A stretch of 64,000 bases of DNA from Dactylorhiza incarnata (lineage: Eukaryota > Streptophyta > Magnoliopsida > Asparagales > Orchidaceae). This document shows, piece by piece, positions 32,091-43,076 of this stretch (position 1 is its first letter; the number at the start of each line of letters is the position of its first letter). A program made the translations under genes and the position numbers. The stretch lies in contig JAWHQI010000004.1 in NCBI GenBank assembly GCA_033032865.1, positions 23,356,001 through 23,420,000 of the forward strand, written 5' to 3'. Under the pieces are notes generated by a model, which made no database searches, had not been told where the DNA came from, and saw nothing but the letters and a program-made list of their open reading frames with translations.

Positions 32091-32759
32091 GGGAGCATCT
32101 AATTCCTGCGAACCCGCGATATGCGGGTAGCGTGAAGCTGGCCTTCTCACTTGACTTTACGAGGGCTATCGCGGAAGCCTGCGCTAGTTACCTGGGCAAG
32201 CCCAAGTCCAGCAGCGGCAAGGGGAAGAGGTTTGTGGTGGATCTCGACCCTCCGTCCCATTTCGGCTCATGGAAGAAGCTTAAGAAAGTTGTGGCCATGA
32301 AGAAGAAGACTACCACGGCGAGCTGCTTGGAGCCCTCGACCCGGGCTGATGTAGGAATGAGCGGGGCAGATGTGCTAGATGTACACCCCAACTTTGGCTT
32401 GGGGGAGAAGCCTCGGGACTACGTGGGTGACCCCTTACTCATTTGGGAGTGGCAGCGGAGAAGGTTATGGTTTCCACTCATCATTTATGAGCACACCTAC
32501 TCCCTTGATTATGGGTTGTATGGGAGAGAAGAAGTCGCTGCCTACGAAAAGTCCACTCTATTGGAGCTCGTTTATGAGAGCTCGCAGGCCCATATGGGCG
32601 CCACCGAACTCTCACATTGCATCGCACCGCGAACTCTCCTTCATGAAGAGGTTCTAAAAAGCTGAAGTCGCCCAAAAGCTCGTGTAGGAGCAGGCTGAGG
32701 ATCTTGAGATGCGACTTGGAGTCGTCGAGAGGCTTCTCGTGAAAGACCCAAAGAAAGAG

Positions 32760-32829
32760 GCAAGTGTTACCCGAGATGAATTCTGCTTTCCCTTCTTTTT
32801 TGTTTCATTCTTACATGAATTCAATGCAG
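32760..32829 (+). other. Predicted GC-AG intron, 70 nt
   Basis: GAG|GCAAGT is the strict consensus of GC donors, and the acceptor is TTCAATGCAG|GAT. It is phase 0 and joins two coiled-coil segments in frame. The neighbouring GT two bases on would shift the frame. Confidence 0.5.
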
Positions 32830-33053
32830 GATGTCGAGGTCGCGGCTCAAATTTCGACTCGAGTCGGCGAGCTGGAGGCTAAGGTGGAGGCTCTCAAGGC
32901 GCAGCTCGACCGGGCCCTTGTAGAGTTGCTGGCAGCGAGGTATGGAGAATCCTCTTCTAAATGTGAGAGGGTGTTGTAGTTCACTCCTAGAAAGATCGAG
33001 GGGACCCGGAGGCTTATGGTGATCAAGTCCACCGAGACCACAGCCAGGATGAT

Positions 33054-33559
33054 CAACTTGCCCTGCCGGCTCGCAAGAGCTCGGTCAGCGAAATCATCTC
33101 AGGGGCTTTTCAAAAAATCCTTACAACCTACCACCTGGGTGAGCAACCTGCCCTGCCGGATTGTAAGAGCCCGGTCAGCGGAATCATCTCAAGGTCTTTT
33201 CAAAAAATCTTTATAACCTGCCACCTGGGTGAGCAACCTGCCCTCCCGGCTTGCAAGATCCTGGTCAGCGGAATCATCTCTGGGGATTTTCAAAAAAATC
33301 TTTACAACCTGACACCTGGGAGATCAACCTGTCATGTCGGCTTGCAAGAGACCAGTTAGCCGAATCATCCCAGGGGCATTCCAAACAATCTTCACAACAT
33401 GCCACCTAGGTGATCAATCTGCCCTGCCAGCTCGCACGAGCCCGATCAGTGGAATCATCTCATGGGCTTTTCATATAATATTCATAACCTGCCACCTGGG
33501 TGATCAACCTGCCCTGTTTGCTCGCAAGTTCCCGGTCAGCAGAATCATCTCAAGGGCTT
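33054..33559 (+). repeat. 90-bp tandem repeat, about 5.6 copies
   Basis: Copies start near 33054, 33144, 33234, 33325, 33415 and 33505. Each contains CAACCTGCCCTGCCGGCT, GGTCAGC and AATCATCTCAGGGGCTTTTC words. The length of 30 codons keeps frame, so the first two units read as a repeated 30-residue peptide in the frame of the upstream coiled-coil ORF. A one-base change of spacing and stops break later units. Confidence 0.85.
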
Positions 33560-35196
33560 TGTAATAACCTGCCAATACAAACAACATAACAATATGTTCG
33601 GTCGGGACCCCACGCCATATTGAACACACTAGCTAAACGTTAAAAAAATGATAAACTGAAAAGAACTACATGAGAGTATAAACAAAGCATAAGCGGAAGC
33701 TTTCATTAAAATAATAATATAAGATGTCCACCTACTCAGGAATATCACATTAAAGTTATGGCTTTAAAACCTTAAATTCAATAATGTAATAAACTTAAAA
33801 CATGTATCGGCGCGCAGGCTGGCAATACAACGAAAGCAGTAAAAGTAGAATGGCCTTCAAGGGGCAACTCAGCAATGGGCTTCAGCCCGCTACTTCCCAC
33901 TGATACGAGGAAAATAGAATTATGCAAGTGCACGTGCCGGTTCAAGTAATAAAATGAGAGTAAAGATCATTCCCTCAGAGAAGTGTTTAATTCAGTGTAT
34001 ACAAATACCATATATGCCTTTTCTTCAAATTCATGCAATTCAAATGAGGTGAATTAGAAATGGTTAAGGAAACTCTAGTTTTTAAAAATACTAATGAGCA
34101 ATTAGATCTAATTTTAAAAATACTTTTTATCAAATGAGGAGAATAAGTCTTGTAATATGCATTCATATGATTATTATGGCAGAAAATTTAACAATAATTA
34201 TGAGGAATCTTCATTAATCATCTTGCAATGATTTTAAGGAAGTGATCTGTATCTCTGGATATCGGAAATCACTAGGTCCTTAACTATCCTTGTCATCTCT
34301 AACTAAGGTGAAGTGAAGAACTTTGATGAAAATAAAAATCAAAGTTGTGAGCATAAATTCGAAGTCTCTTTCTCATTGATTTGTTATATGGAATTCTAGA
34401 TACACGTACGCAACTCATCTCTCGAATTATGGAGCATCCTAGATGAATAAAAACTATGGCCACAAGTTTTAATATAGAGATCTATCATTCCATAAAGACA
34501 ATTCTTCAAGAATAAATCATAAGCAAAGAAGCTTTAATCACACCATAACGAATCAAAGTACTCAGATTTTACAAGACTCTAGAGATTTAGTTCATGAATA
34601 CGGGAGTACAACACAAAACTAGAAAGATCTTACAAGACATGATGCAAGAAATTTGGATCCTTCTTCTTCAATGGAGTCTTCTTCCTCCAAAAGCCAACGG
34701 AACCCTAGATCTCCAAGTTCTCCTTTCAAAAATGACAAAAAAGATCCTCTTTCTCTCTCCTTTTTCTCAATATAGGGAGACGCCTCTTTTGGAAACTTCT
34801 CATTGCCGAATAGAGGCATCTCTCCACTGTTGTAACTGCCAAATCAAAAGATTTTCGTATTTCAAAATATCAGAATTCGCGAAAATGTTGTAACATTTTG
34901 AAAAAATGTTGTAACATTTTCTTCTGCTAACATGGTACTAATTTGGCCGAAAATTTTATGTTGTAACTTTGCTGCAACAATTTTTCCTGTACTTTTCTTA
35001 TGTCTTCTCTTCGACCCCTTTAACTTGGTTTCTTCGAAATTTCTATAATAAAAACATACGAAATAGCGATAATATCCAAACTTGACCAAAAAATATTTTT
35101 TTTATATTTAATACATTTAAATCCATATTTATCAAACATATTAGATAAATTGATCAAAATTATGGATTATGATAACTTCTCTTTGATAAGTTATCA
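33560..35196 (-). repeat. Gypsy-like LTR, family X (- orientation), non-coding
   Basis: On the - strand the sequence runs from TGATAACTTATC (35196) to GGTTATTACA (33560). The 3' part (33560-33960) matches 10560-10931 in opposite orientation. Just outside 35196 lies a GTGTGTGGGTG purine-rich tract. No gene. The extent is an inference and the two ends may belong to different repeats. Confidence 0.45.
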
Positions 35197-35234
35197 CACC
35201 CACACACTTAATCCTTTGCTAGTCCCGGGCAAAG
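35197..35234 (-). promoter_or_regulatory. Polypurine tract with 21-nt hairpin
   Basis: On the - strand CTTTGCCCGGGACTAGCAAAG (35234-35214) precedes GATTAAGTGTGTGGGTG and then TGATAAC. A CTAGCAAAG word, then AAGTGTGGGGG, then TGATAA is a layout known at the 3' LTR border of Athila/Tat gypsy elements. A second copy is at 36373-36412. Confidence 0.55.
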
Positions 35235-36352
35235 ATTAATCATTATAATTAAATCAATGATTGAATATTTATTAACACATAAATTGAGTCACCTTACCCT
35301 TGAGCATAATTGACTAAGCTTACTCAAGTGATTCACAATAACAATTGGTGGGCATGTCAATTGTTAAAACCTCAAACATTCACAAATCCATTAGTTTGGT
35401 AAGGTTAAAGCTCAATTATGATTTCCTAGTGTTGTGTGTACTATTCTTTAAAATTATTCATTCACAAACAAATTAACCCATTCAATTTCCTCCTAATTGG
35501 AAAGGATAAGAATAGGCTGATTCTTTGATTTATCCTACACAAGAGTTTAGTAGTTCAATTTGAAAAGAAATCATAAGGACTTTCGGTAGGAATGACTATG
35601 GCTTGGTAAGGAACTTTATGGATAGATTTTGATAGTGGACGGAATTTCCCTACTTAATATTCTTAATAACTCTCCATAATTTGAGGTTTATTTCTCAATC
35701 ATCATTTTTTTGTCCATAGTTGGGATCATTCCAAGTAGGTGTACACATACTTAGGCCACATATCACTATGACACTTTTACATTTTATTTTATTTTATTTT
35801 ATGATCATAGTTGGGATCATTCCAAGTAGGTGTACACATACTTAGGCCACATATCACTATGACACTTATACATTTTTTCTTTGTTTTTATTAAACACCCA
35901 AAGTTGGAAAACTTATTAATAAATAACTAGTAAAAATGTAGGGAAAATATGCATGGTTAATTGTATTAAAATGACAAGGCTCAATATCAAAGGGTAATGG
36001 ATAATCTAAATAATTGTAGGTTGTGTGGTGTGAGTTGATCCAAAGATGGCCTTAATTATCTTTATCAATTAACTACCTAATTTCAATGTATCAACTTACA
36101 TCATTGACTCAATTCTTGTTCACCCCTCCCCCATTATGTTTGGAAGTTAATAAAATTATTTTGTAGGGAGCAAAATTTTTTTTATGAAATATTGTGCATA
36201 ATGGAGATACATAAGGAAGCTCTAACATATCTTACTAACTTCAAAAGCAAAAAATTGATCTTTTAGGACTGACAAGTCCACCAATCAATTTTAATTGCAT
36301 AACTTGAAATAAGAGTAAGGTTCCACAAATTAATATTCAATAGACTATCATC
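35235..36352. repeat. AT-rich non-coding, 91-bp duplication
   Basis: No gene. A block starting CATAGTTGGGATCATTCC occurs at 35715 and again at 35806 (period 91), each followed by a CACACATACTTAGGCCACAT word and an ATTTT-rich tail. The rest looks like LTR or 3' UTR of gypsy elements. Confidence 0.6.
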
Positions 36353-36372
36353 ACCCAATCGATGGAGATTAC

Positions 36373-36412
36373 TCCACCCCCACGCGTATTTCTTTGCTAG
36401 GCCCTAGCAAAG
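36373..36412 (-). promoter_or_regulatory. Polypurine tract and 21-nt palindrome of the Athila element
   Basis: CTTTGCTAGG-C-CCTAGCAAAG (36392-36412) is a 10-bp-arm palindrome. On the - strand it is followed by GCGTGGGGGTGGAG. A possible LTR start, TGATGATAG, lies at 36353. It matches the layout at 35197-35234. Confidence 0.5.
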
Positions 36413-36822
36413 TATATTACGTGAATTTCATAGGGATAAAAGAGTTATGAATGATATAACATATATAGAGAATTGTTTAGAACACTCCCTTGAAGTTAGA
36501 GACTGAAAAACCTTACATTAGCAGCTTTTTCATATTTCTGCATCCATGTTGCAACATTGGTGTAAAGAGTATCTAGATTAACTCAGGTTAAGAATGTGCA
36601 TGTCCATTAGAATCAAGAATAGTATTTAGATTAACAACATCAATAACACATCAGTACCAACATTAATATCATCCAAAAATAGTCCAAAATAATAGAACCC
36701 AGATTAGATTCTAAACTAGTAGCATCCATAGCAGATCAGATCATTCATAATGAGTCCAAAACAAAACCCAAAAATAGGAAAAAAATAAGAACCAAATAAA
36801 TGGCAGCAAATCAGTGTTATTT

Positions 36823-37230
36823 TTAGTCGTCTTCCTCATCCTCTTCATCGTCTGCCTCGACCTCGTCATAGGGGTCCGATATCGTCGGGTCTGCTCGCTA
36901 GCCATTTGAGTTTAAATAATACCCTTCATCATCAAATCTGGATTGATATTTAAATGCAGGTCTGTTAACTGATATCTTAGCCTTCTTAAGCAATTTGGCT
37001 TGGTTGGCGGAGAGAAAATCAAGGTGCGCATTGACGTATACATTTTGATGGTGTATATATTCTGTAATATATTCTGAATTTTTCATTATAGTCACCTTCT
37101 CATGCTCGCTCATGGAACTGGCCTGCTTACTTTTGCTATAAGACGCTGAAGACTTTCCGCTTCTTCCATTTTCCTGGGAGTGCTTTCCGTGGACACCTTT
37201 ATGTTGGTCATGATGACTATTTGAGTGATA
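36823..37230 (-). pseudogene. Athila env-like ORF, C-terminal part
   Basis: On the - strand one frame is open from about 37230 to 36823, broken only by TAG at 36900-36898. It is rich in His/Gly/Ser/Lys, then a helical segment (VYVNAHLDFLSANQAKLLKKAK), and ends in an acidic tail (Asp/Glu 14 of the last 17). No signal peptide or membrane segment is visible, so 'env-like' refers to position only. It probably continues the ORF at 41180-41674; about 100 codons between are missing. Confidence 0.5.
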
Positions 37231-37272
37231 TTATGACCAACAGGTGTGATGAAATCATTCTCCCCGCCCGAA

Positions 37273-40200
37273 TGTCACAACCCGCATTTTTCCCAAAATA
37301 TAATACGTAATATCAGAGCAAGGGAAAAATACGCGTCGTGATGCCACGCCTGCAGGAGACGACTACAGACGCTCAGGCAAACACTCTTTACGATAATTTT
37401 ATAAAAGGCATATATGTGATTGGATTAAAAGAGAAATTTTCATTTTAGCTTAAGACCGCGTCCCTCGGTCTGGTGGATCATCTAGTCCACAAGTAGAAAA
37501 CTATACATACGCAGCGGAAAATAGGTTTGTTTCTTTTAGCCTACATGAGCAAGAAAATAAACATTTCCAGAAATGATATGCACATCTCTAGGTTTAGTAT
37601 AGTAAGAAAGGATTTTTCTACGAATTTCAAAGTATGCGATCTTTATTTAAAAGCATGATATGCAAGAACGACGTTTTTATATCAATAAAGCAACTACTAC
37701 ACCTTAGCGAAAAGGCTTCCCAGAGAGCAAGTAAGTGAAGTACTCAAAGTAACAGCAAAGTAAACAGTAAGTAATCTAGACAAAAAAACCATACGGGCGC
37801 CAACAGCTGACACGAACCTGCAGGGAAGAAGGAAAAAAACAGCTAAAGGAGAGACAACAACTAAGCAACTGCCCCTTACCTAAGAGGGGAAGGGCCTCGA
37901 CAGGAACACTGAACGACGCCACTCTAACTCCTGCGGCGGCTAAAAAACCTGAACCTGAGACATTCATAAGAAAAGAATGCCTCAGCCCAAGAGGGTGCAA
38001 GAAAACCAAGATTTAGCAGTAAGAGAAATAAGAGAGTGCAGAAAGGAAAACTAAGCAGGTAAACATCTATAATCTTACAACAACCCGAGCCAGCTCAAAC
38101 GAGTGCACTCGGTAAGAAGAAAAGCCTGCACAAGAAGGTAATAGTCAACACAATCAAAGCCCACCACGTGTCCGCCATTGCGGCTCAGAGGTGATGGTCT
38201 TACATATAATATCATAATACACATATATAAGCATATGTGTTTAAGAACTTGAGACTGATCAGCTCGAGGGAAAAGCGTCCCCCAAAAGAAGTTACTGCGA
38301 CGGTGGTATCTCCACTAACGCCCGCTGCCCAAAACCGGGTCGTGGTCCTTTATCCACTGCCACCCAAAAACCAAATCCGGGTGGTGGTACTCTATCCACT
38401 GCCACCGAAAACTACCCACCGTGCAAGGCTTAAGACAAAGGTTCAAAATAATCAAATTAAGTTTCAATTAAGACACGGGACGTAACCCGAGATACCAGCA
38501 CCATAACACCCTAAGGATAGGGTTATAAAGAAATAAACACTACTCAACGCTTCATTTGAAAACACTTGGTGAGTCCAAACTTGACTCCCAACGAACTTCT
38601 CGAAGCCGTGCAATGAATTGGGCACGACAAGACACCATAAATGATCACTTTTCTGTAAGAATGAAAGTTTCAATAATTGGAACGGGTGAAGAGCTTGAAA
38701 CCCAAAATGCAACCACACATCTATCCACATTAGCAGTAAATGATTTCGTTGTGTCATCGAGAACTAGCAAAAGAAATTCCCAGGGAGTTTAGCATCTAAT
38801 TCCCCGTACCCGTCGGGAATTAGGAAACAAAATCCCAGGGAATTTAACCGGCTAGACCATCAGAACATAGCCAACAAAAGAACAATGCAGGATTTGGAGA
38901 TTTACCGAGCAAGACCACTTATGCTTAACTAAACAGATAAGTCCAAGATTTAACCAATAACATAAAGACCAAGGAGAAACCCCGCATAAAACTAAGAGCT
39001 GACAGGCTCAAACTCTCCCAATAGAACGAAATCTCTAGCATATAGCCTAGGAAATTTAACTTTGCATAAACCTAAGTAAATACCTAGCCCTCAAACTTAA
39101 ACCCGGAAAATTTACGAATCGGTAATTTACTTAAGTTTATACCAAGAAAATTTCCTAGCGTATAGGCGCAGAGGTTTATATATCAAGTGTTTATTATCAT
39201 AAACCATGGGAATTTACAAAGAACTTCCAACATAATCAACATAACAGCAGCCCCTTATTAGACAAAGGCAAGAGCAGCCCCCAAATAAACTAACAGCCTT
39301 AATAAAAGGATTTCCCCCAACCTTAACATAAAAAGGCAGCCCCCAATAACAAGAAGAAATATATATATATTGCAGCCCCAAATTATCAATGATGAGAAGC
39401 GGCCCCCATTTAATAAAGATAAGAAGCAGCCCCCACATTACTAATTAACAAGTATAAGGAAACAGCCCCCACATTTCAAGGTATTGCAAAGGCAGCCCCC
39501 AAAAATAAGGTATGAAAACAACCCCCAATTAACAGGTATTATAAGAGCAGCCCCCAACATGATAACATGAAAACAGACCCAATTAATAGGTATTATAAGA
39601 GCAGCCCCCCAACATAATAGTATGAAAACAGCCCCCAGATAATAGGTATTATAAGAGCAGCCCCACCAACATGACAATAACAGCAGCCCTTAGTTAGACA
39701 AGGAAGAAAAACAGAAAAGATGCAGCCCTCTAAAAAGAATCCTAACTGGTTTGCACACAGCGGCCCCAATTAGAGTATAGGCACAAGTATATAAGGCAGC
39801 CCCCACTTTAAAGACAGCAGCAGCCCTCCCCTTTAACAAAAAAAAGGAAACAAGGCAGCCCCCATTTAAAAACAGCATCAGCCCCCAATTTAAAGATAGC
39901 AGCCCCTAAATCAACAAGGATGAGGCAGCCCCCACACATAAGAATCAGCCCCAAATGCAAACAATCAAGGAGGAAGATATACATGCAAAGGAAGTAAAGA
40001 TTGAGCTCACAGAGTTAGCAGACAATTGATCAAACATCTGAAGTGTCTCATGAAATTTTGATTCTGATCACAAAATGAAGGCAATGTCCCAGTTTGCCAG
40101 ATCTTAGGACAAGCATAAAATTCACTAAGTGAAGCAATTTGGGTTTGGCGCTGAGCAAGACACTTAAGAAACAAAGTTAATGGGGGAAGACATAACAAAC

Positions 40201-41170
40201 ATGACAAAGAAGTCCTAAAGGTACAAACTTTTGATTGAGGCATCATGAGGAGCATATAGCCAACAAAATCTTATCCTTATTCTTGATAGTTTTGTTTATA
40301 AGCATATAGCCCCATTTTTATATGTATACACCCCCCCCCCCCATTAACAAATAACTGGAAGCATGAGTCACGGTTCCTTTAAAAAAAACTTCCATACTCA
40401 TGAATCGATTTCAGCAAAGATCAAAAAAAGAAGAGGAAGGAAATGAATCGAAAGGGGAAATGGTTTTCTTGCCTGGATCGGGAACGACTCCGCACGGCGA
40501 AACGATACCACGACGGAACGACCTCACCACCACCGCCGCCGCCTCCGACGAGAACACACCACCACCCCCACTCCGGCGACGAAAAACGAGCTCCGGCAGC
40601 CCCTAATCCTTTCCCGACGGCCTACGCCCGACAAAACCCTAACCCCCGCCAACTCCACTTCCGCAACTGCAGGAACATCGGGGAGGGGGAGAAGGAAAAA
40701 TGAATTAGCTTGGGGAAGGGGGGAGGGCGTTTAACTATTATATGTATAATTAAATAAAATAAAAACTTATGTATATATGTTCTATATATAACTTTTATAT
40801 TTATAAATAACTTTTATATATATAAATAACTTTTATATGTATATTATACGTTTGCATAAATATATCCACCCACATACACCCATAAAGCCTAATGAATCCC
40901 AGATTTTATACATATACATATGTATATATGTTGTATTTAAGTTGTATAAATCGTTAAATATAATCTTTGCACCTTAACGCTTAATGTATGCGTATATATA
41001 CATATACTTTTAAGCAACCCCCTATAAAACTCCAAGCACGCAAACACATGAACATCTGTATTCGAATACATTTAGTAACACGCTAATAAGTAAATACTCA
41101 TGCATGCCTATAATTCTATATGTATACATATATGTGTATATATATACACAATTACATACATAATACCACA
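37273..41170 (-). mobile_element. Unclassified LTR-like insertion, about 3.9 kb
   Basis: It starts TGTCACAACCCGC on the + strand and ends ATACCACA, giving TG...CA ends. In - orientation there is an AT-rich U3 with TATATAAA boxes (about 40790-40850) followed by a GC-rich leader-like stretch (40440-40690), the order expected of an LTR promoter. No protein domain is recognised; the short ORFs are low-complexity. GGGCG occurs just outside both ends (37264-37268 on the - strand and near 41175-41180) but not directly at TG/CA, so target duplication is unproven. It separates the two env-like parts. Confidence 0.4.
39230..39960. repeat. CAGCCCCCAA-rich minisatellite
   Basis: More than twenty CAGCCCCC words recur at 15-45 bp spacing. 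Three units of about 55 bp sharing AGGTATTATAAGAGCAGCCCC begin near 39534, 39588 and 39644. The - strand is correspondingly G-run rich. Confidence 0.8.
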
Positions 41171-41179
41171 TTGACGCCC

Positions 41180-41674
41180 CTAACTAGAAATAACTCGTCG
41201 GAGCTTTGTAGGTATCAAGCTTGTGTTAATGAACAACAACCATACCTTGGTTGCCCTTGTGAATGTCATGGACTGGAATACACGCTTGCCTGCTCCTTCA
41301 TAGTCGGCATCAATGGTATGGCACAGGTGAGATGTGACTGTGGCGGGGGTACTGGTTGATTTAAGTAGAGCATACTTATCACGATCGGGTATTTCCAAAT
41401 CGAAATAGGATTTAATGGCATTTATGCAAATATCGACCTCCTTCCCTCGCACAAGAACTTTGTCATCTTGGAGGAACTTGGCGTTGGAGTAGAACTCGTA
41501 CACCCATGGCAAAATAGCTTCACTTATTAGGTGACATAAAGAAGTCCATATCAGTTGTTCCATCGTGTTTACATATTCCATACTCCACTCTCTTTTTTCC
41601 ATTTCGAACCCGCGCTGGTAGATGATCGGTTTGGATTTTAGCGTATTGAACCAATTCTTGGCTTCCTCATTCAC
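41180..41674 (-). pseudogene. Athila env-like ORF, N-terminal domain
   Basis: The open - strand frame (about 164 codons) carries NEEAKNWFNTLKSKPIIYQRGF, VYEFYSNA, then VLVRGKEVDICINAIKSYFDL. This motif order is that of the 'putative plant transposon protein' domain (PF20167-like). A TGA lies two codons before the first listed residue, where Arg would fit. The upstream part of the ORF is separated by the S3 insertion (52117-52300). The same domain type occurs in the antisense ORF of S1 (2156-3319). It stops at the edge of the LTR-like block, so the second half of the domain is lost. Function unknown. Confidence 0.65.
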
Positions 41675-41782
41675 AAATCACAAATTTTTATGGGCAATAT
41701 CTTTGCCTTTGCATTTTGCGGTGGAGGAGGAGATTTAAGAGAAAGCCTAAATCAATATTTTGGGTGAAATTTAGGAATAGAG

Positions 41783-43028
41783 TGTTGGACATGTGTGTCA
41801 CATCCCTTTGTTTGAGAATAACAAATCACATATTGTATTTGATATTGCTTGTAGTGTGTTTATAGTGTGCAGGAACTATAGGTGCAATACTCCACAGGTA
41901 GAAAGCAGCTTGGAACAAACTTTTGAAAGGAGCAGCGCTACCGCCGGCGCTATCGCTAACGCCAGCGCTACTGCTAGCGCTATCGCTACCGCCAGCACTA
42001 CTGCCAGCGCTATCACTACCACCAGGCGTTATCTCGAGTTCATGCATGCGACAGTTTTGTAACCGCTACCGCTACCGCTACCGCTACCGCTACCGCTACC
42101 GCCAGCGCTATCTCCCGCTATTGCCAGCGCTATCGCTACCATTGGGCGCGACCTCCAGTTCGTGCACAGTGCCACGCCGCCGACGGTTTCGCAACCGCTC
42201 CAAACGAACGCTACCGCAGGCGCTAGACACTACCGCAGGCGCTAGCTCCAAGTTTTATAAAAGGCTGGGCTCTCTCTCGTTTTGGTTAGACCTTCTAGAG
42301 ATATTACTTGTGCCCATACTCTCGTGCTGCTACTCTGCCAAAACATCATCTCCCACTCAAAGCCAAAGAAGAAATTCTGGAGAAGGAAGCCATCACGCTG
42401 CATCCGAAGAACGATCGCTTCGACCTCGCTCGTGCTTCAACGATCCTTCATCCTCATCTCCAGAAATCTCAAGAGGGAGTTTGCTTGTTATTTACTTCAT
42501 TTCTTTATTTGTATCTTGTAGTGAAATCGTCTTGTTTTTGGCGACTAGGTCCTTGCGCGGCTTAGGGGAATTCGCCGCGTGAGTTGGCGACTAGGTCTAG
42601 GGGATTAGATCTAGGGGTGCTCGAGGCCATATCCGGGGAAGGATTGGCTAGAGCGGCTTGAGGCCTTATCCGGGGAAGGATAGGCTAAAGCCAACCGGTT
42701 TGTGGGGATACAAGTCGGTATAGAAAAGGAAAAGAAATCTACATTTGTACGCCTCTGATTTCTAGCGATATAGAAATCAAATTTTTTGTAAACACTTTTT
42801 CATTTAATATAATCTTGTCTCTTTTGTGTTTACTTTGATTTCTATCATTTGGCGTAATCTCTATTATTTTGTGTTCTAAGTTTTCAATTCCTAATCTAAA
42901 TTGATTATTTCTAATTTGTCATCATTATTTCCTATTAATCAAAACAACTTAGTAATTTTCTTAAAATTTATAAAAAGAATTTTATTCCCTTATTCACCCC
43001 CCCTCTAAGGGCGCCGTAAGATCCAACA
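41783..43028 (+). repeat. 5' LTR of S3
   Basis: TGTTGG to CCAACA, 1246 bp. U3 array of GCGCTA(C/T)CGC words at 41936-42245, including six CCGCTA hexamers from 42063. TATA box TTTATAAAAG at about 42253-42262. The end carries CCCCCCTCTAAGGGCGCC. Confidence 0.93.
41936..42245. repeat. U3 minisatellite of S3
   Basis: Words such as GCCGGCGCTATCGC, GCCAGCGCTAC and GCAGGCGCTAGC recur. They centre on the self-complementary AGCGCT and GCGC cores. The truncated 3' LTR has the same array with three rather than six CCGCTA units (50205-50480). Confidence 0.85.
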
Positions 43029-43030
43029 AG

Positions 43031-43046
43031 TGGTATCAGAGGGAGG
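43031..43046 (+). other. Primer binding site of S3
   Basis: TGGTATCAGAGGGAGG, two bases after the LTR; it matches the initiator Met-tRNA PBS at the first eleven positions. Confidence 0.88.
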
Positions 43047-43076
43047 TTATTCCAAATGGTTTAAAAACCAAGAATA

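Larger units (their letters stand above)
31345..33015 (+). pseudogene. Gypsy-type transposon protein (Transposase_28-like), multi-exon, decayed
   Basis: From ATG 31345 (MAKSFDPS) a frame runs to 31470, shifts by one near 31470, then reads EECEAINSFYKDEL, RLSHFEVGLHLPLW and on to 32013. In this part there are six stops (a TAG-TAA pair at 31591-31596, then four more), each where Gln would fit. The pattern of short conserved hydrophobic blocks resembles the plant 'putative gypsy type transposon' domain (Pfam PF04195-like). A GT-AG intron (32014-32090) restores the frame GEHLIPANP. The next exon, after a frame change near 32600, is helical and joins through a GC-AG intron (32760-32829) to a coiled coil (ISTRVGELEAKVEALKAQL). 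The frame then runs past a TAG near 32977 towards the 90-bp repeats. Role unknown; the domain call is moderate. Confidence 0.6.

Noticed and set aside
40400..40703. GC-rich ORFs near 40.4-40.7 kb as a possible host gene
   Set aside because: Pro/Arg/Thr low-complexity, different frames compete, and the block sits where an LTR leader is expected on the other strand.
41923..42582. 219-codon ORF over the S3 LTR (and similar at 50193 and 51015)
   Set aside because: It reads the GCGCTA minisatellite as low-complexity Ala/Pro/Leu and Arg/Tyr peptides and spans the LTR promoter; a repeat shadow.
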